From: Streptantibioticus silvisoli
GTDB lineage: Bacteria > Actinomycetota > Actinomycetes > Streptomycetales > Streptomycetaceae
NCBI RefSeq assembly: GCF_027947535.2
Contig: NZ_JAAGKO020000042.1
Location: 16,053-80,052 of the forward strand
Reading direction: 5' to 3'
DNA length: 64,000 nucleotides
Part shown: positions 8,176-15,617 of the stretch, piece by piece
How positions within the stretch are numbered: position 1 is the first letter of the stretch
Layout: the number at the start of each line of letters is the position of its first letter
Notes under the pieces: generated by a model
Told to the model about the DNA's origin: nothing
The model's database searches: none
The model's input: the letters and a program-made list of their open reading frames with translations, nothing else
Translations under genes and position numbers: made by a program

Positions 8176-8187
8176 GATAACGTTGTC
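8176..8187. promoter_or_regulatory. LacI-type operator candidate upstream of the GH92 gene
   Basis: GATAACGTTGTC is a 12-base inverted repeat (10 of 12 positions symmetric) with the AACGTT centre typical of LacI-family operators. It lies 17 bases before the ATG at 8205 and just before the ribosome site GAGAGG. Binding by a LacI regulator encoded elsewhere is inferred. Confidence 0.45.
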
Positions 8188-8204
8188 ATACGAGAGGTCG
8201 CGGG

Positions 8205-11200
8205 ATGCATCTCCATCGCAGACACAGACGCCGCTTGCGGGCCGCGGTGGTCGCGGTAGCCGTCGCGGGCATGTATGCGGCCGGCGGCGGGACCGCCGGG
8301 GCCCAGCCGCCGCAATCGTCCAGCGCGGACACCCTGGTGAGCGATCCGGCGTCGCTGGTCGACCCGCTGATCGGCACCGGGTCCGGCGGGGCCACGGTCG
8401 GCCAGGTGGACACCTATCCGGGAGCGACCGCACCCTTCGGCATGCTGTCCTTCAGTCCTGACACCCCGTCGCGTCCGGACGGCGGCGGCTACAACTACGA
8501 CGACACCTCCACCACCGGCTTCAGCCTCACCCACATGTCGGGTCCGGGCTGCGGTGCCTACGGGGACTTCCCCGTCCTGCCGACCGTGGGCGCGGTCGGC
8601 GCCGACCCGGCGAACAGCACCGCCGCGTTCAAGCACAGCGACGAGCACGCCGCGCCCGGTTCGTACTCCGTCGCGCTGAACCCGGGTACCCCCACCGCCG
8701 TACAGGCGGATCTGGCGGCCACCGCCCGTACCGGGATCGGCGAGTTCACCTACCCCAGCACGACCGCGGCCAACATGCTGTTCAAGATGGGTGACGCGCA
8801 GTCCGGCAACCAGGCGGCCGACGTCTCGGTGGTCGGCGACCACGAGGTGACCGGCACCGAGACGGCCGGGCAGTTCTGCGGCTCGCCCGGCACCTACCCG
8901 GTGCACTTCGTCGCCTCCTTCTCCCGGCCGTTCTCCACCTACGGCACCTGGCACACCGCGCCGACCGGGGCCAACGCCTTCACCGGAGCCACCGGTGACC
9001 TGTCCTGGAGCTACCACGAGGTCGCCAGCGGCGGCAGCACGGCGGCCATCGCGCCCGCCACGACGCCCGGCGGGGACAGCGCCGTGTCGTGGAAGCAGAC
9101 CAACGCCCTGGCCAACACCTGGATCCAGGCCACGCCCCCGGCACTGACCCAGGGCGACAACTACCAGGCGAGCGTCACCCTGCAAGGTGCCGGCGACGTC
9201 TACCTCAACTTCTACAACGGCCAGCAGGACGTGGGCGGCAAGGCCGTCAACCTCACCTCCACGCCGGTCACCCTGACCGTCGACGCGGCCATCCTGACCG
9301 GTTCCATCGGCACCCCGCAGTTCCAGGTGCGCACCGCCGGCACCGGCCCGGTCGACCTGCTGGCCTCGGCGGTCTCGCTGCGGCAGGACACCGTGGTCAC
9401 CTCGCCGGGTACCGCCAAGGTGGCCACCCACGGCTCCGGCGCGTCGCGGATTCCCGCCGGGTCCAACGGCAAGCCGGCCGGCGCCGCGGCGATGGCCCCG
9501 CGCGGTGTCGAGGCCAAGGGCGCGCAGTCGCGCACCCAGGTCGCCGGCACCGACGGGCTCCAGTCGGGCGCCTGGGTCGGGTTCGACACCACGAAGGACC
9601 GCAAGGTGACGATGAAGGTCGCCCTGTCCTACGTCAGCCAGGACGACGCGGCCGCCAACCTGGCGACCGAGGACCCCGGCTGGAGCGTTCCCGCGGTCGC
9701 CCACCGCACGTACGGGCAGTGGAACGACCTGCTGTCCCGCATCCGCGTCGGCGGCGGTACCGCGGCCGAACGCCAGCAGTTCTACACCGCGCTCTACCAC
9801 ACGATGCTGGAACCGACGCTGTTCTCCGACGCCAACGGCGCCTACCTCGGCTTCGACGACAAGGTCCACCGGACCGCCCGCGGCAAGGACCAGTACGCCA
9901 ACTTCTCCGGCTGGGACATCTACCGTTCCGAGATACCGCTGCTCGCCGTGATCGCCCCCGAGCAGACCAGTCAGATGATGACCTCACTGCTCAACGACCA
10001 GGCGCAGGGCGGCTGGCTGCCCAAGTGGGGGTTCGCCAACGACTACACCGACGTCATGAACGGTGACGCCGCCGACCCGATGCTGGCCGAGGCGTACGCC
10101 CTGGGCGCGCGGGACTTCGACGCCAAGGCCGCGCTGGCCGCCATGGTCAAGGGCGCCACCGAGACACCGTCCTCACCGGCCGCGATGGGCCAGGGCTGGT
10201 ACGTCGAACGCCCACAGCTGTCCTCCTACGAGTCGCTCGGCTACGTACCGAACACCACGCAGAGCTCGCTGTCCCCCGAGGACAACGGCGCCTCGGAGAC
10301 CATCGAGTACGCCACCGCCGACTTCGGCATCGCGCAACTGGCCAAGGACCTGGGCGAGACGTCGACCTACCGGACGTTCCTGGGCCGGTCGCAGGACTGG
10401 ACCAACATCTTCAACACCGCCACCGGCTACATCCAGCCGCGCGACGGCGACGGCCGGTTCCCCGAGTTCGACCCGACGACCGACGGCATGGGCAGCTTCG
10501 GCCAGTCCGGCTTCCAGGAGGGCAACGCCGCCCAGTACACCTGGTCCATCCCGCAGGACATCCACGGCCTCACCACGGCGATGGGCGGTGACCAGGCCGC
10601 CGTCCAGCGCCTGGACACCTACTTCCAGCAGCTCAACGCCGGCCCCAACCTGCCCTACGAATGGGCCGGCAACGAGCCCGCGTTCGGCACCCCGTGGATG
10701 TACGACTACGTCGGCGCGCCGTACAAGACCGAGGAGACCGTGCACCGGCTGCTCACCTCGGTCTACGCCGACATCCCGGGCGGGGAGCCCGGCAACGACG
10801 ACCTCGGCGCCATGAGCTCCTGGTACGTCTGGTCCAGCCTCGGCATGTACCCGGAGACCCCGGGAACGCCGGTGCTCGCGCTGGGCGCGCCGATCTTCTC
10901 CCGGGCGCAGTTCGACCTGCCCGGCGGCCACCGGCTGCGGATGACCGCGCCGGGCGCCTCCACCAGCACCTACGTGCACAGCCTGTCGGTCAACGGCCGC
11001 TCCTGGGGCCCCGCGTGGCTGCCCGCGTCGCTGCTCACCGGCGGCGGACCGGGCCGCGGGTCCAACGAGCTGTCGTTCACCATGTCGCCCACCGCCGACC
11101 GGACGTGGGCGGCCGCGTCCGCCGACGCACCGCCGTCCTACCCGGCCGGCCCGCTGAAGTTCCCGCCGGGACGCAAGCCGGTCATCCTCACCCCGACCGG

Positions 11201-11642
11201 TCCCAACCTGCTGGGCAGTACGCCCACCGGCCAGCTGGCCTGGCAGGGACCGGTGCAGAACGGCGCGGGCTCGGTGCCTGGCACGGTCACGGCCACGACC
11301 ACGCCCGAAGGGGCCAGCGCGGTGCGGTGGACGTCGGCGGACCCGGCCGCCAACACGTGGATCTGGGTCGACCCGGCCACCGAGCCGACCGTCGGGCAAA
11401 GCTACGAGGCGTCGGTCACCGTGGAAGGCACGGGTTCGGTGTACCTGGACTTCTGGAACGGCTCGCAGGACCTCACCAGTGCGACCGTCCAGCTGACCGG
11501 CACCCCGCAGACCCTCACCGTCCAGGGCGCGGACACCTCCGCCGACGGCACCCACCTGCAGATCCGCACGGCCAACCCCGGCCCGGTGGACCTCTACGCC
11601 AGCGCCGCGTCCCTCCAACTCCTCACCCCGCAGACCGGCTGA
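8205..11642 (+). CDS. Secreted GH92 alpha-mannosidase with two carbohydrate-binding modules
   Basis: 1145 residues. A Sec signal peptide (Arg-rich start, hydrophobic core, cleavage near TAGAQ, residue about 33) is followed by the GH92 N-domain (SLVDPLIGTG, PGATAPFGMLSFSPDT) and the catalytic (alpha/alpha)6 barrel. Glu772 in GFQEGN and Asp865/Asp866 in PGNDDLG match the family acid and base. GH92 enzymes are calcium-dependent exo-alpha-mannosidases that trim mannans or glycoprotein glycans. A module of about 125 residues (about 275-397) interrupts the N-domain, and a homologous copy forms the C-terminus (about 1012-1145); both share an ANTWI...Y(Q/E)ASVT...VYL(N/D)F pattern. It stands alone and is extracellular. 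The ATG has GAGAGG about 7 bases upstream. Confidence 0.93.
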   Translation: MHLHRRHRRRLRAAVVAVAVAGMYAAGGGTAGAQPPQSSSADTLVSDPASLVDPLIGTGSGGATVGQVDTYPGATAPFGMLSFSPDTPSRPDGGGYNYDDTSTTGFSLTHMSGPGCGAYGDFPVLPTVGAVGADPANSTAAFKHSDEHAAPGSYSVALNPGTPTAVQADLAATARTGIGEFTYPSTTAANMLFKMGDAQSGNQAADVSVVGDHEVTGTETAGQFCGSPGTYPVHFVASFSRPFSTYGTWHTAPTGANAFTGATGDLSWSYHEVASGGSTAAIAPATTPGGDSAVSWKQTNALANTWIQATPPALTQGDNYQASVTLQGAGDVYLNFYNGQQDVGGKAVNLTSTPVTLTVDAAILTGSIGTPQFQVRTAGTGPVDLLASAVSLRQDTVVTSPGTAKVATHGSGASRIPAGSNGKPAGAAAMAPRGVEAKGAQSRTQVAGTDGLQSGAWVGFDTTKDRKVTMKVALSYVSQDDAAANLATEDPGWSVPAVAHRTYGQWNDLLSRIRVGGGTAAERQQFYTALYHTMLEPTLFSDANGAYLGFDDKVHRTARGKDQYANFSGWDIYRSEIPLLAVIAPEQTSQMMTSLLNDQAQGGWLPKWGFANDYTDVMNGDAADPMLAEAYALGARDFDAKAALAAMVKGATETPSSPAAMGQGWYVERPQLSSYESLGYVPNTTQSSLSPEDNGASETIEYATADFGIAQLAKDLGETSTYRTFLGRSQDWTNIFNTATGYIQPRDGDGRFPEFDPTTDGMGSFGQSGFQEGNAAQYTWSIPQDIHGLTTAMGGDQAAVQRLDTYFQQLNAGPNLPYEWAGNEPAFGTPWMYDYVGAPYKTEETVHRLLTSVYADIPGGEPGNDDLGAMSSWYVWSSLGMYPETPGTPVLALGAPIFSRAQFDLPGGHRLRMTAPGASTSTYVHSLSVNGRSWGPAWLPASLLTGGGPGRGSNELSFTMSPTADRTWAAASADAPPSYPAGPLKFPPGRKPVILTPTGPNLLGSTPTGQLAWQGPVQNGAGSVPGTVTATTTPEGASAVRWTSADPAANTWIWVDPATEPTVGQSYEASVTVEGTGSVYLDFWNGSQDLTSATVQLTGTPQTLTVQGADTSADGTHLQIRTANPGPVDLYASAASLQLLTPQTG

Positions 11643-11677
11643 CCGGCTGACCGGCTGACCGATCCACCGAAGGGTTC

Positions 11678-11707
11678 GGGGCTCCCTCACCGCGATGAGG
11701 GAGCCCC
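11678..11707 (+). terminator. Terminator hairpin after GH92
   Basis: Perfect 12-bp stem GGGGCTCCCTCA / TGAGGGAGCCCC with a 6-base loop, followed by a T-rich stretch (CCTTTTGGTGCTTTTGG). It lies 36 bases after the GH92 stop. Confidence 0.9.
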
Positions 11708-11979
11708 GGCCTTTTGGTGCTTTTGGGTGGGCGGGAGCGGGGGGCCGGCTTGCGCGGCAGGACAGGTCAGCCCTGGCCATGGCAGAGAGGGCAACCCGCT
11801 TTTTGACGGGACCGGGGTGGACCCAGCATTTCGAAATTGTGCGGTGCCCGGTCCCACGTGACCGATGAGGACCCCCGATAATTCAGCATCTGAGCCCCGA
11901 CTTCGGTCTCGCCACGAGAAGGCCGGGTGATGCATGAGGGCCCGGGCACGCGAGTTTCCGGACTTCACGACGTCGAGCG
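11708..11979. other. Gene-free spacer
   Basis: No gene is supported. The palindrome ATTTCGAAAT sits inside a larger interrupted inverted repeat whose arms are GGGACCGGG (left of the palindrome) and CCCGGTCCC (right of it), about 11,808-11,860. Its role is unknown. Base composition is less extreme than in the flanks. Confidence 0.35.
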
Positions 11980-12373
11980 TCAGGAAAGGGGAAACCAGGC
12001 CGACAGACGCTTGGCAATGACAGGTACATCGACCCTGTCTTGTGCGACTTCCTCGACGAACGGGCCGGCCACGGAGGCGGGCGGCGGGACGGTGCCGGCG
12101 CTGGCACCGTTGAACCGCAGGAAGACGCGCATGGCGAGCTAGGCGGTGCGCTTGTTGCCGTCGATCAGCGCGTGATTGCGGGCAACCGAGTGCAGCAGCG
12201 CCGCCGCCTTCTCGTGCAGCGTGGGATACAGCTCGACCCCGAACATGTTGGTCCGGGGCCGCTCGATCGCCGACACCAGAAGTCCCATGTCACGCACGCT
12301 GTGTCCGGTGCCGTTGACCGCGCGGGCGATGGCCAGCGATCTCGTCGATGTGGATGTGGCGCGCTTCGGTCAC
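11980..12373 (-). pseudogene. Decayed Doc-type toxin (Fic/DOC fold)
   Basis: The reverse strand begins at GTG 12373 and encodes VTEARHIHIDEI, then loses frame. The next frame continues AIARAVNGTGHSVRDMGLL... through the Doc/Fic motif HALIDGNKRTA. One extra base (C at 12337 on the plus strand) explains the shift: removing it restores ...DEILAIARAVN. After GNKRTA the expected Trp codon is TAG (12139-12141), then coding resumes to PVIAKRLSAWF and a TGA at 11980. So there are two inactivating lesions. Intact Doc proteins inactivate EF-Tu or other targets by phosphorylation or AMPylation. The start overlaps the antitoxin stop (GTGA), the usual operon form. Confidence 0.85.
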
Positions 12374-12564
12374 TTCAGGTGGTCCAGGATCTCCGCATCG
12401 CTGTCCATGAGCTCGGCAAGGACGTCACCGACCTGTAGCTCGGCCCGGTTCTGGGCATCACGGATGGCCTCAATGGCAAGCTCCTGCTTGCTGCGCCGCT
12501 CCCGGCGAGCACGCTCGGTGAGTTTCGCGTCAAGGTCGTCGGGAAGTCTGAGCGTCATGGCCAT
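12370..12564 (-). CDS. Ribbon-helix-helix antitoxin (CopG/Arc type) of a broken toxin pair
   Basis: 64 residues. The N-terminal strand MTLRLPDD and the two helices (LDAKLTERARRERRSKQELA) fit a ribbon-helix-helix DNA-binding domain; the acidic C-terminal tail (LAELMDSDAEILDHLK) would wrap the toxin. An internal start at 12558 (MTLRLPDD) is equally possible, and no clear ribosome site decides. It overlaps the degraded doc reading frame by four bases. It is the surviving half of an addiction module. Upstream, two TGGTATC copies 16 bases apart (12583, 12599) could be its own operator. Confidence 0.82.
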   Translation of the reverse strand: MAMTLRLPDDLDAKLTERARRERRSKQELAIEAIRDAQNRAELQVGDVLAELMDSDAEILDHLK

Positions 12565-12582
12565 ACGGCGATGACACCAGAC

Positions 12583-12605
12583 TGGTATCTGGGCGGGATG
12601 GTATC
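12583..12605. promoter_or_regulatory. Possible antitoxin operator: paired TGGTATC
   Basis: TGGTATC occurs at 12583-12589 and 12599-12605 as direct repeats 16 bases apart, 19 bases upstream of the antitoxin start. Autoregulation is common in such modules; here it is only inferred. Confidence 0.3.
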
Positions 12606-13080
12606 AACCCTTCGGGACCCCGAACCGCAGCACCGCCTTTTGCGCCCGGACGGGCCACGCTCTCGGTTCCGCGGCACGTGCGACCGAGGGAGCCGGCGGC
12701 CCCGCCCGCTTCGAGCGTCACATTCCGCATTTCGCATCCCGCGTTACCCGCGCCAGCAGTTGAAACTGCGACTCAGAACGTTCTGCACAAACGAACCTTG
12801 GTCGACGCGTTCCGCAAGCGAAAACAAGTCGAATCGACCACCCGGAATGCAATGCGACAGGTCAGGCGCCCTTTTCGGCAGGCTCCAGAATCGCCACGCA
12901 CTCCCCGTGGTGCGTCATCGGGAAGAGGTCACGAGAATCGAAAGCTGGCAGAAGCGCAGGTCAGCGCGGGTTCACTCCGCCGTGAGCGGCCATCTGGCTA
13001 CCCGGAGACTCCGGACGCCGCACCGGCAACCTGCACCGACCGAAACGCTAAAGCCGCCGCCTGCGCAGGGCTTCTACTTG
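12606..13080. other. Scarred spacer with palindromes and a gene fragment
   Basis: No intact gene. It contains GCAGTTGAAACTGC (12756-12769) and CAGAACGTTCTG (12774-12785), two adjacent inverted repeats, and the fragment of an RNA methyltransferase 3' end at 12862-12933. A long open frame on the plus strand continues into the golvesin-domain region, but its first part has no protein-like composition. Confidence 0.5.
12862..12933 (-). pseudogene. 3'-terminal fragment of a TrmA/RumA-type RNA methyltransferase gene
   Basis: The reverse strand encodes DLFPMTHHGECVAILEP and AEKGA, then stop. This is the extreme C-terminus of the intact methyltransferase that ends at 15618, in the same orientation. 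The 47 bases 12884-12930 match 15640-15686 at 43 positions. Homology stops abruptly upstream of the DLFPMTHH codons, so only the gene end was copied. Known streptomycete homologues end in ILEPAAKG-like sequence, so the fragment may come from another species. This is what an attachment site in a gene 3' end would look like. Confidence 0.8.
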
Positions 13081-13267
13081 TCCGCCCAGACCAGCATCAT
13101 CGGGGACGGTCCCCACCGGGACTTCTACCTCAAGAAGCGCGCCGAGGGGGTGCAAGCACGTCCAAGCGATCACCGCCCTGGCCCGTCGCCGGGTCAGCGT
13201 CCTGCGGGCGCTCCTGCGCGGCAACCGGACCTTCACCCCCGCCCGGCCGGTCGCGCAGGCAGCTTGA
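13081..13267 (+). mobile_element. IS110-family transposase C-terminal remnant
   Basis: The translation GDGPHRDFYLKKRAEG continues, after a one-base frame change around 13150, as CKHVQAITALARRRVSVLR and ALLRGNRTFTP, ending QAA stop at 13265. This is the conserved C-terminal region of IS110/IS116/IS902 transposases (KRAEGK.H.QA...ALARRR.NVLWA). The rest of the element, including the catalytic DEDD part, is absent. It marks the left side of the truncated golvesin-domain gene. Confidence 0.8.
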
Positions 13268-13268
13268 C

Positions 13269-14150
13269 TCGGTCATTGAGACTCCTTCACGAAGAAAGCC
13301 GTACTGCAACAGCAGCAACAGCTGCACCAACACCGGCTCCGACGGCAGCGACCCGTGCCCGGACGAGGACGACCGCTGCTGGTGGGACGGATCAGTGAGC
13401 TGGACGTCCCCACCCGAGGTCAATCTGTTGTCCACGGAGAACCTGACCTACTCGCTGGGCGCCGGTGAGCCGACGCTCACCCCGCAATACCCGGCGCCAC
13501 CGTGCGGCGGTGCCCCTGGTGGCACCGGGACCATCGTGATCGATGACGTCCCGTCGGGAGACAACACCTACGGCTGCAACGATTCGGCCACCGCGCACGG
13601 CACCTTCAAGCTGGTCCTGGGCGACGACGTCTCCTACCAGCGCGTCACGAGCAACTTCCCCACCAGCAGTCCCTACTTCGGCACGTGGCGGTACACCCCG
13701 GACATCGCGCAGGTCGACCTGCACCAACTGGGCACTGGGTACGACGGCCACATGTGGTTCACCCACCAGTACGCCACCAACGACGTCTGGCACGAGGTAA
13801 CGGCCATCTGGACCCCGGACCCGAGCCTCCTGCCGACGGAGCCCACCACGGCGCACTTCGACGTCTACGTTCACCTGCCGAGCCACGGGGGCCAGGCGAC
13901 CGTTCAGTACACCGGCCACAGCGGGGGTGATGGGGGCGGAGACTCCCACTCCTGTTCGATCAACCAGGCGGGCGGCAACGGTTCCGACACCTGGAAGGAA
14001 CTCGGTAGCCTGCCGCTCTCCAAGGGGGCGTACCTCACGGCCGACAACCTGTCCTCCTCGGGAACCGGTGACGCGGACGTAACGTTCGACGCCATCGCCC
14101 TCGTCCCGGTGAGCTCCGGTGTCCCGGGCGTCTGCGGCTGGGGCCACTGA
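13269..14150 (+). CDS. Golvesin C-terminal-like domain protein, 5'-truncated
   Basis: The in-frame region after the transposase remnant gives about 293 residues. The first recognisable protein segment is Cys/Ser/Asp-rich (SCTNTGSDGSDPCPDEDDRCW). The second half (from about 13,830) reads FDVYVHLPSHGGQATVQY, INQAGGNGSDTWKELGSLPL, and DVTFDAIALVPV, the signature of golvesin/Xly carbohydrate-binding-like beta-sandwiches. These occur at the ends of extracellular enzymes. No start codon with a ribosome site is seen; the open frame runs back through the IS remnant to 12,678, and GTG 13395 is an alternative. I infer that the 5' part with its secretion signal was lost, so this is probably a gene fragment. 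Confidence 0.6.
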   Translation, partial: SVIETPSRRKPYCNSSNSCTNTGSDGSDPCPDEDDRCWWDGSVSWTSPPEVNLLSTENLTYSLGAGEPTLTPQYPAPPCGGAPGGTGTIVIDDVPSGDNTYGCNDSATAHGTFKLVLGDDVSYQRVTSNFPTSSPYFGTWRYTPDIAQVDLHQLGTGYDGHMWFTHQYATNDVWHEVTAIWTPDPSLLPTEPTTAHFDVYVHLPSHGGQATVQYTGHSGGDGGGDSHSCSINQAGGNGSDTWKELGSLPLSKGAYLTADNLSSSGTGDADVTFDAIALVPVSSGVPGVCGWGH

Positions 14151-14164
14151 CACATCACCACACA

Positions 14165-14195
14165 GGTGGTGCCCCGGATTTCCCGGGGCACCACC
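14165..14195 (+). terminator. Hairpin between the golvesin-domain gene and the lipoprotein gene
   Basis: Perfect 13-bp stem GGTGGTGCCCCGG / CCGGGGCACCACC with a 5-base loop, 14 bases after the upstream stop. It acts as a terminator or attenuator before the lipoprotein gene; there is no T-run. Confidence 0.75.
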
Positions 14196-14211
14196 TCGCA
14201 GGGAGAATCAC

Positions 14212-14907
14212 ATGAACTCAAAGAACCACTCCCGGCCCCGCAGCATCGCGGCGCTGGGGATCGGTGCGGTGCTGACTGCAGGTCTGCTGACCGGATGCGC
14301 CGGGCAGTCCACGTCCAAAAGGGCCTCCAGCGCGACGAGCACTGCCGCTCCCTCACCTTCCGCTCCGGCAACCGCGACGACCGCACCGGCCGGGGAGAAC
14401 GGGAAGACGAAGAAGAGCATGTCCCGGATAGCAACGGGGTACACCGGGAAAGCCTTCGTCGGGCGCCTCGCCGCCACCTGGCATGTGAGCCTTCGTGCCT
14501 CGACGCTCAAGGCGGGTAACCCGGCGGCTGGCGACACGGTCACCTACGGCTCGGGACGGCTGCCCTCCGGCACGGAGATCGAGATCTCCGCCCTCCGGGA
14601 CCACACGGGAGCCCTCATGCGGATTCTGTGCCGGGTGCACGGCACCGACGCCACCACGGCCGCCTTCTTCGCCGGCTGCGCCGCCATCGACGCCCCGAGG
14701 CTGCACCCGGCCGCACAGGAGGCGTGGGCGAAAGCGGCGACCGCTTCAGTGCGCCGCTCATACTCGGCGGCGGTCGGCGCGTCACAGAGTGCCCCTCACC
14801 AGGCCGGAAACCTGACGGTCAAAATCAGCGAGGCCGCAACGGTGACGAGGGGCACGACGTACACCCGTCCGGAGATGGACCTGCTCGCCTACGGCGTGGG
14901 CGACTGA
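14212..14907 (+). CDS. Lipoprotein of unknown function
   Basis: 231 residues. The signal sequence ends in the lipobox LLTGC with Cys29 as the lipidated residue, followed by a Ser/Thr/Ala/Pro-rich linker (about 30-62) and a soluble domain with two internal Cys (CRVHG and GCAAID, likely disulfide-bonded). It is anchored on the outer face of the membrane. AGGGAGAA precedes the ATG. I do not recognise the family of the soluble domain. It follows the golvesin-like fragment and lies between the two copies of the methyltransferase 3' end, so it is probably acquired. Confidence 0.75.
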   Translation: MNSKNHSRPRSIAALGIGAVLTAGLLTGCAGQSTSKRASSATSTAAPSPSAPATATTAPAGENGKTKKSMSRIATGYTGKAFVGRLAATWHVSLRASTLKAGNPAAGDTVTYGSGRLPSGTEIEISALRDHTGALMRILCRVHGTDATTAAFFAGCAAIDAPRLHPAAQEAWAKAATASVRRSYSAAVGASQSAPHQAGNLTVKISEAATVTRGTTYTRPEMDLLAYGVGD

Positions 14908-15617
14908 GTCAGGTCGGCACAGCACAACGGCCCGGGCCGGGCCAGCGGTTCGGGCCGGGCCGTCAGCGGCGTGGACCCACCGTCTCGGAGAAAGCCGGCG
15001 GACACCGGCCCAGGAACGTGAGCACACGGGAACGGAGCCGGCACCTCGGTGACCGCCGAGCCGGGACGAGCCAAGGCCTTTCGACAGCAGGCCGGGACCG
15101 CACCGCCCGTGGTGCTTCCGGGAGCAGCCGGCACCAGTAGTTCACCGCGAAGATGAGCACCACATCGACGCCATTCTGCCGGGCGCCGACCATGCCCGTA
15201 CCGCTGGGCCGGGCGAGGTCGCGGAGGCCGTCCCGAGTGCATTGGTGGGCGGCCCGCGCCTGCTGCCCGAGGGTGTGCGCGACGGACAGCGTCCCGGTCC
15301 GTGCGGCAGCCAGGGGGAGGAACGGAGCCGACACCGACGCGACACGGATGACGGGGCCTGTCAGCGGGACTGCACCCGCCAAGGAGTGGTCGATACCCCT
15401 GGTCCTTCAGTCGGGCAATGGTCAGCTGCGGCCGTCCGACAACCGCAAGACCGTCGGGGCTGTGGGGGCGGCTCCGGATCGCCATGTCCACGGTACGGGG
15501 GTGGTGCCCGTCAGCCATGCGTTCGCGATCAGCCGACGAACCTGGCGACCCATCAGCGTCAGCGTCAAGGCATCGCCCGCAACGCCCATGCCACACACAC
15601 CGTCCCCGACCCCCACG
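14908..15617. other. Unexplained 710-bp region without a confident gene
   Basis: Open frames occur on both strands, but none has a convincing ribosome site plus domain. The best reverse frame (14963-15382) has a hydrophobic-looking VDVVLIFAVNYWCRLL segment, and another (15422-15664) has GDALTLTLMGRQVRRLIANA. Codon use is less biased than in neighbours and the composition differs from the core genes. Together these suggest decayed coding sequence inside the inserted segment. Confidence 0.4.

Noticed and set aside
12678..13268. Open frame continuous with the golvesin-domain region
   Set aside because: The translated first 200 residues have no protein-like pattern, and the antisense fragment of the methyltransferase and the transposase remnant lie in the same bases. 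Treated as decayed DNA.
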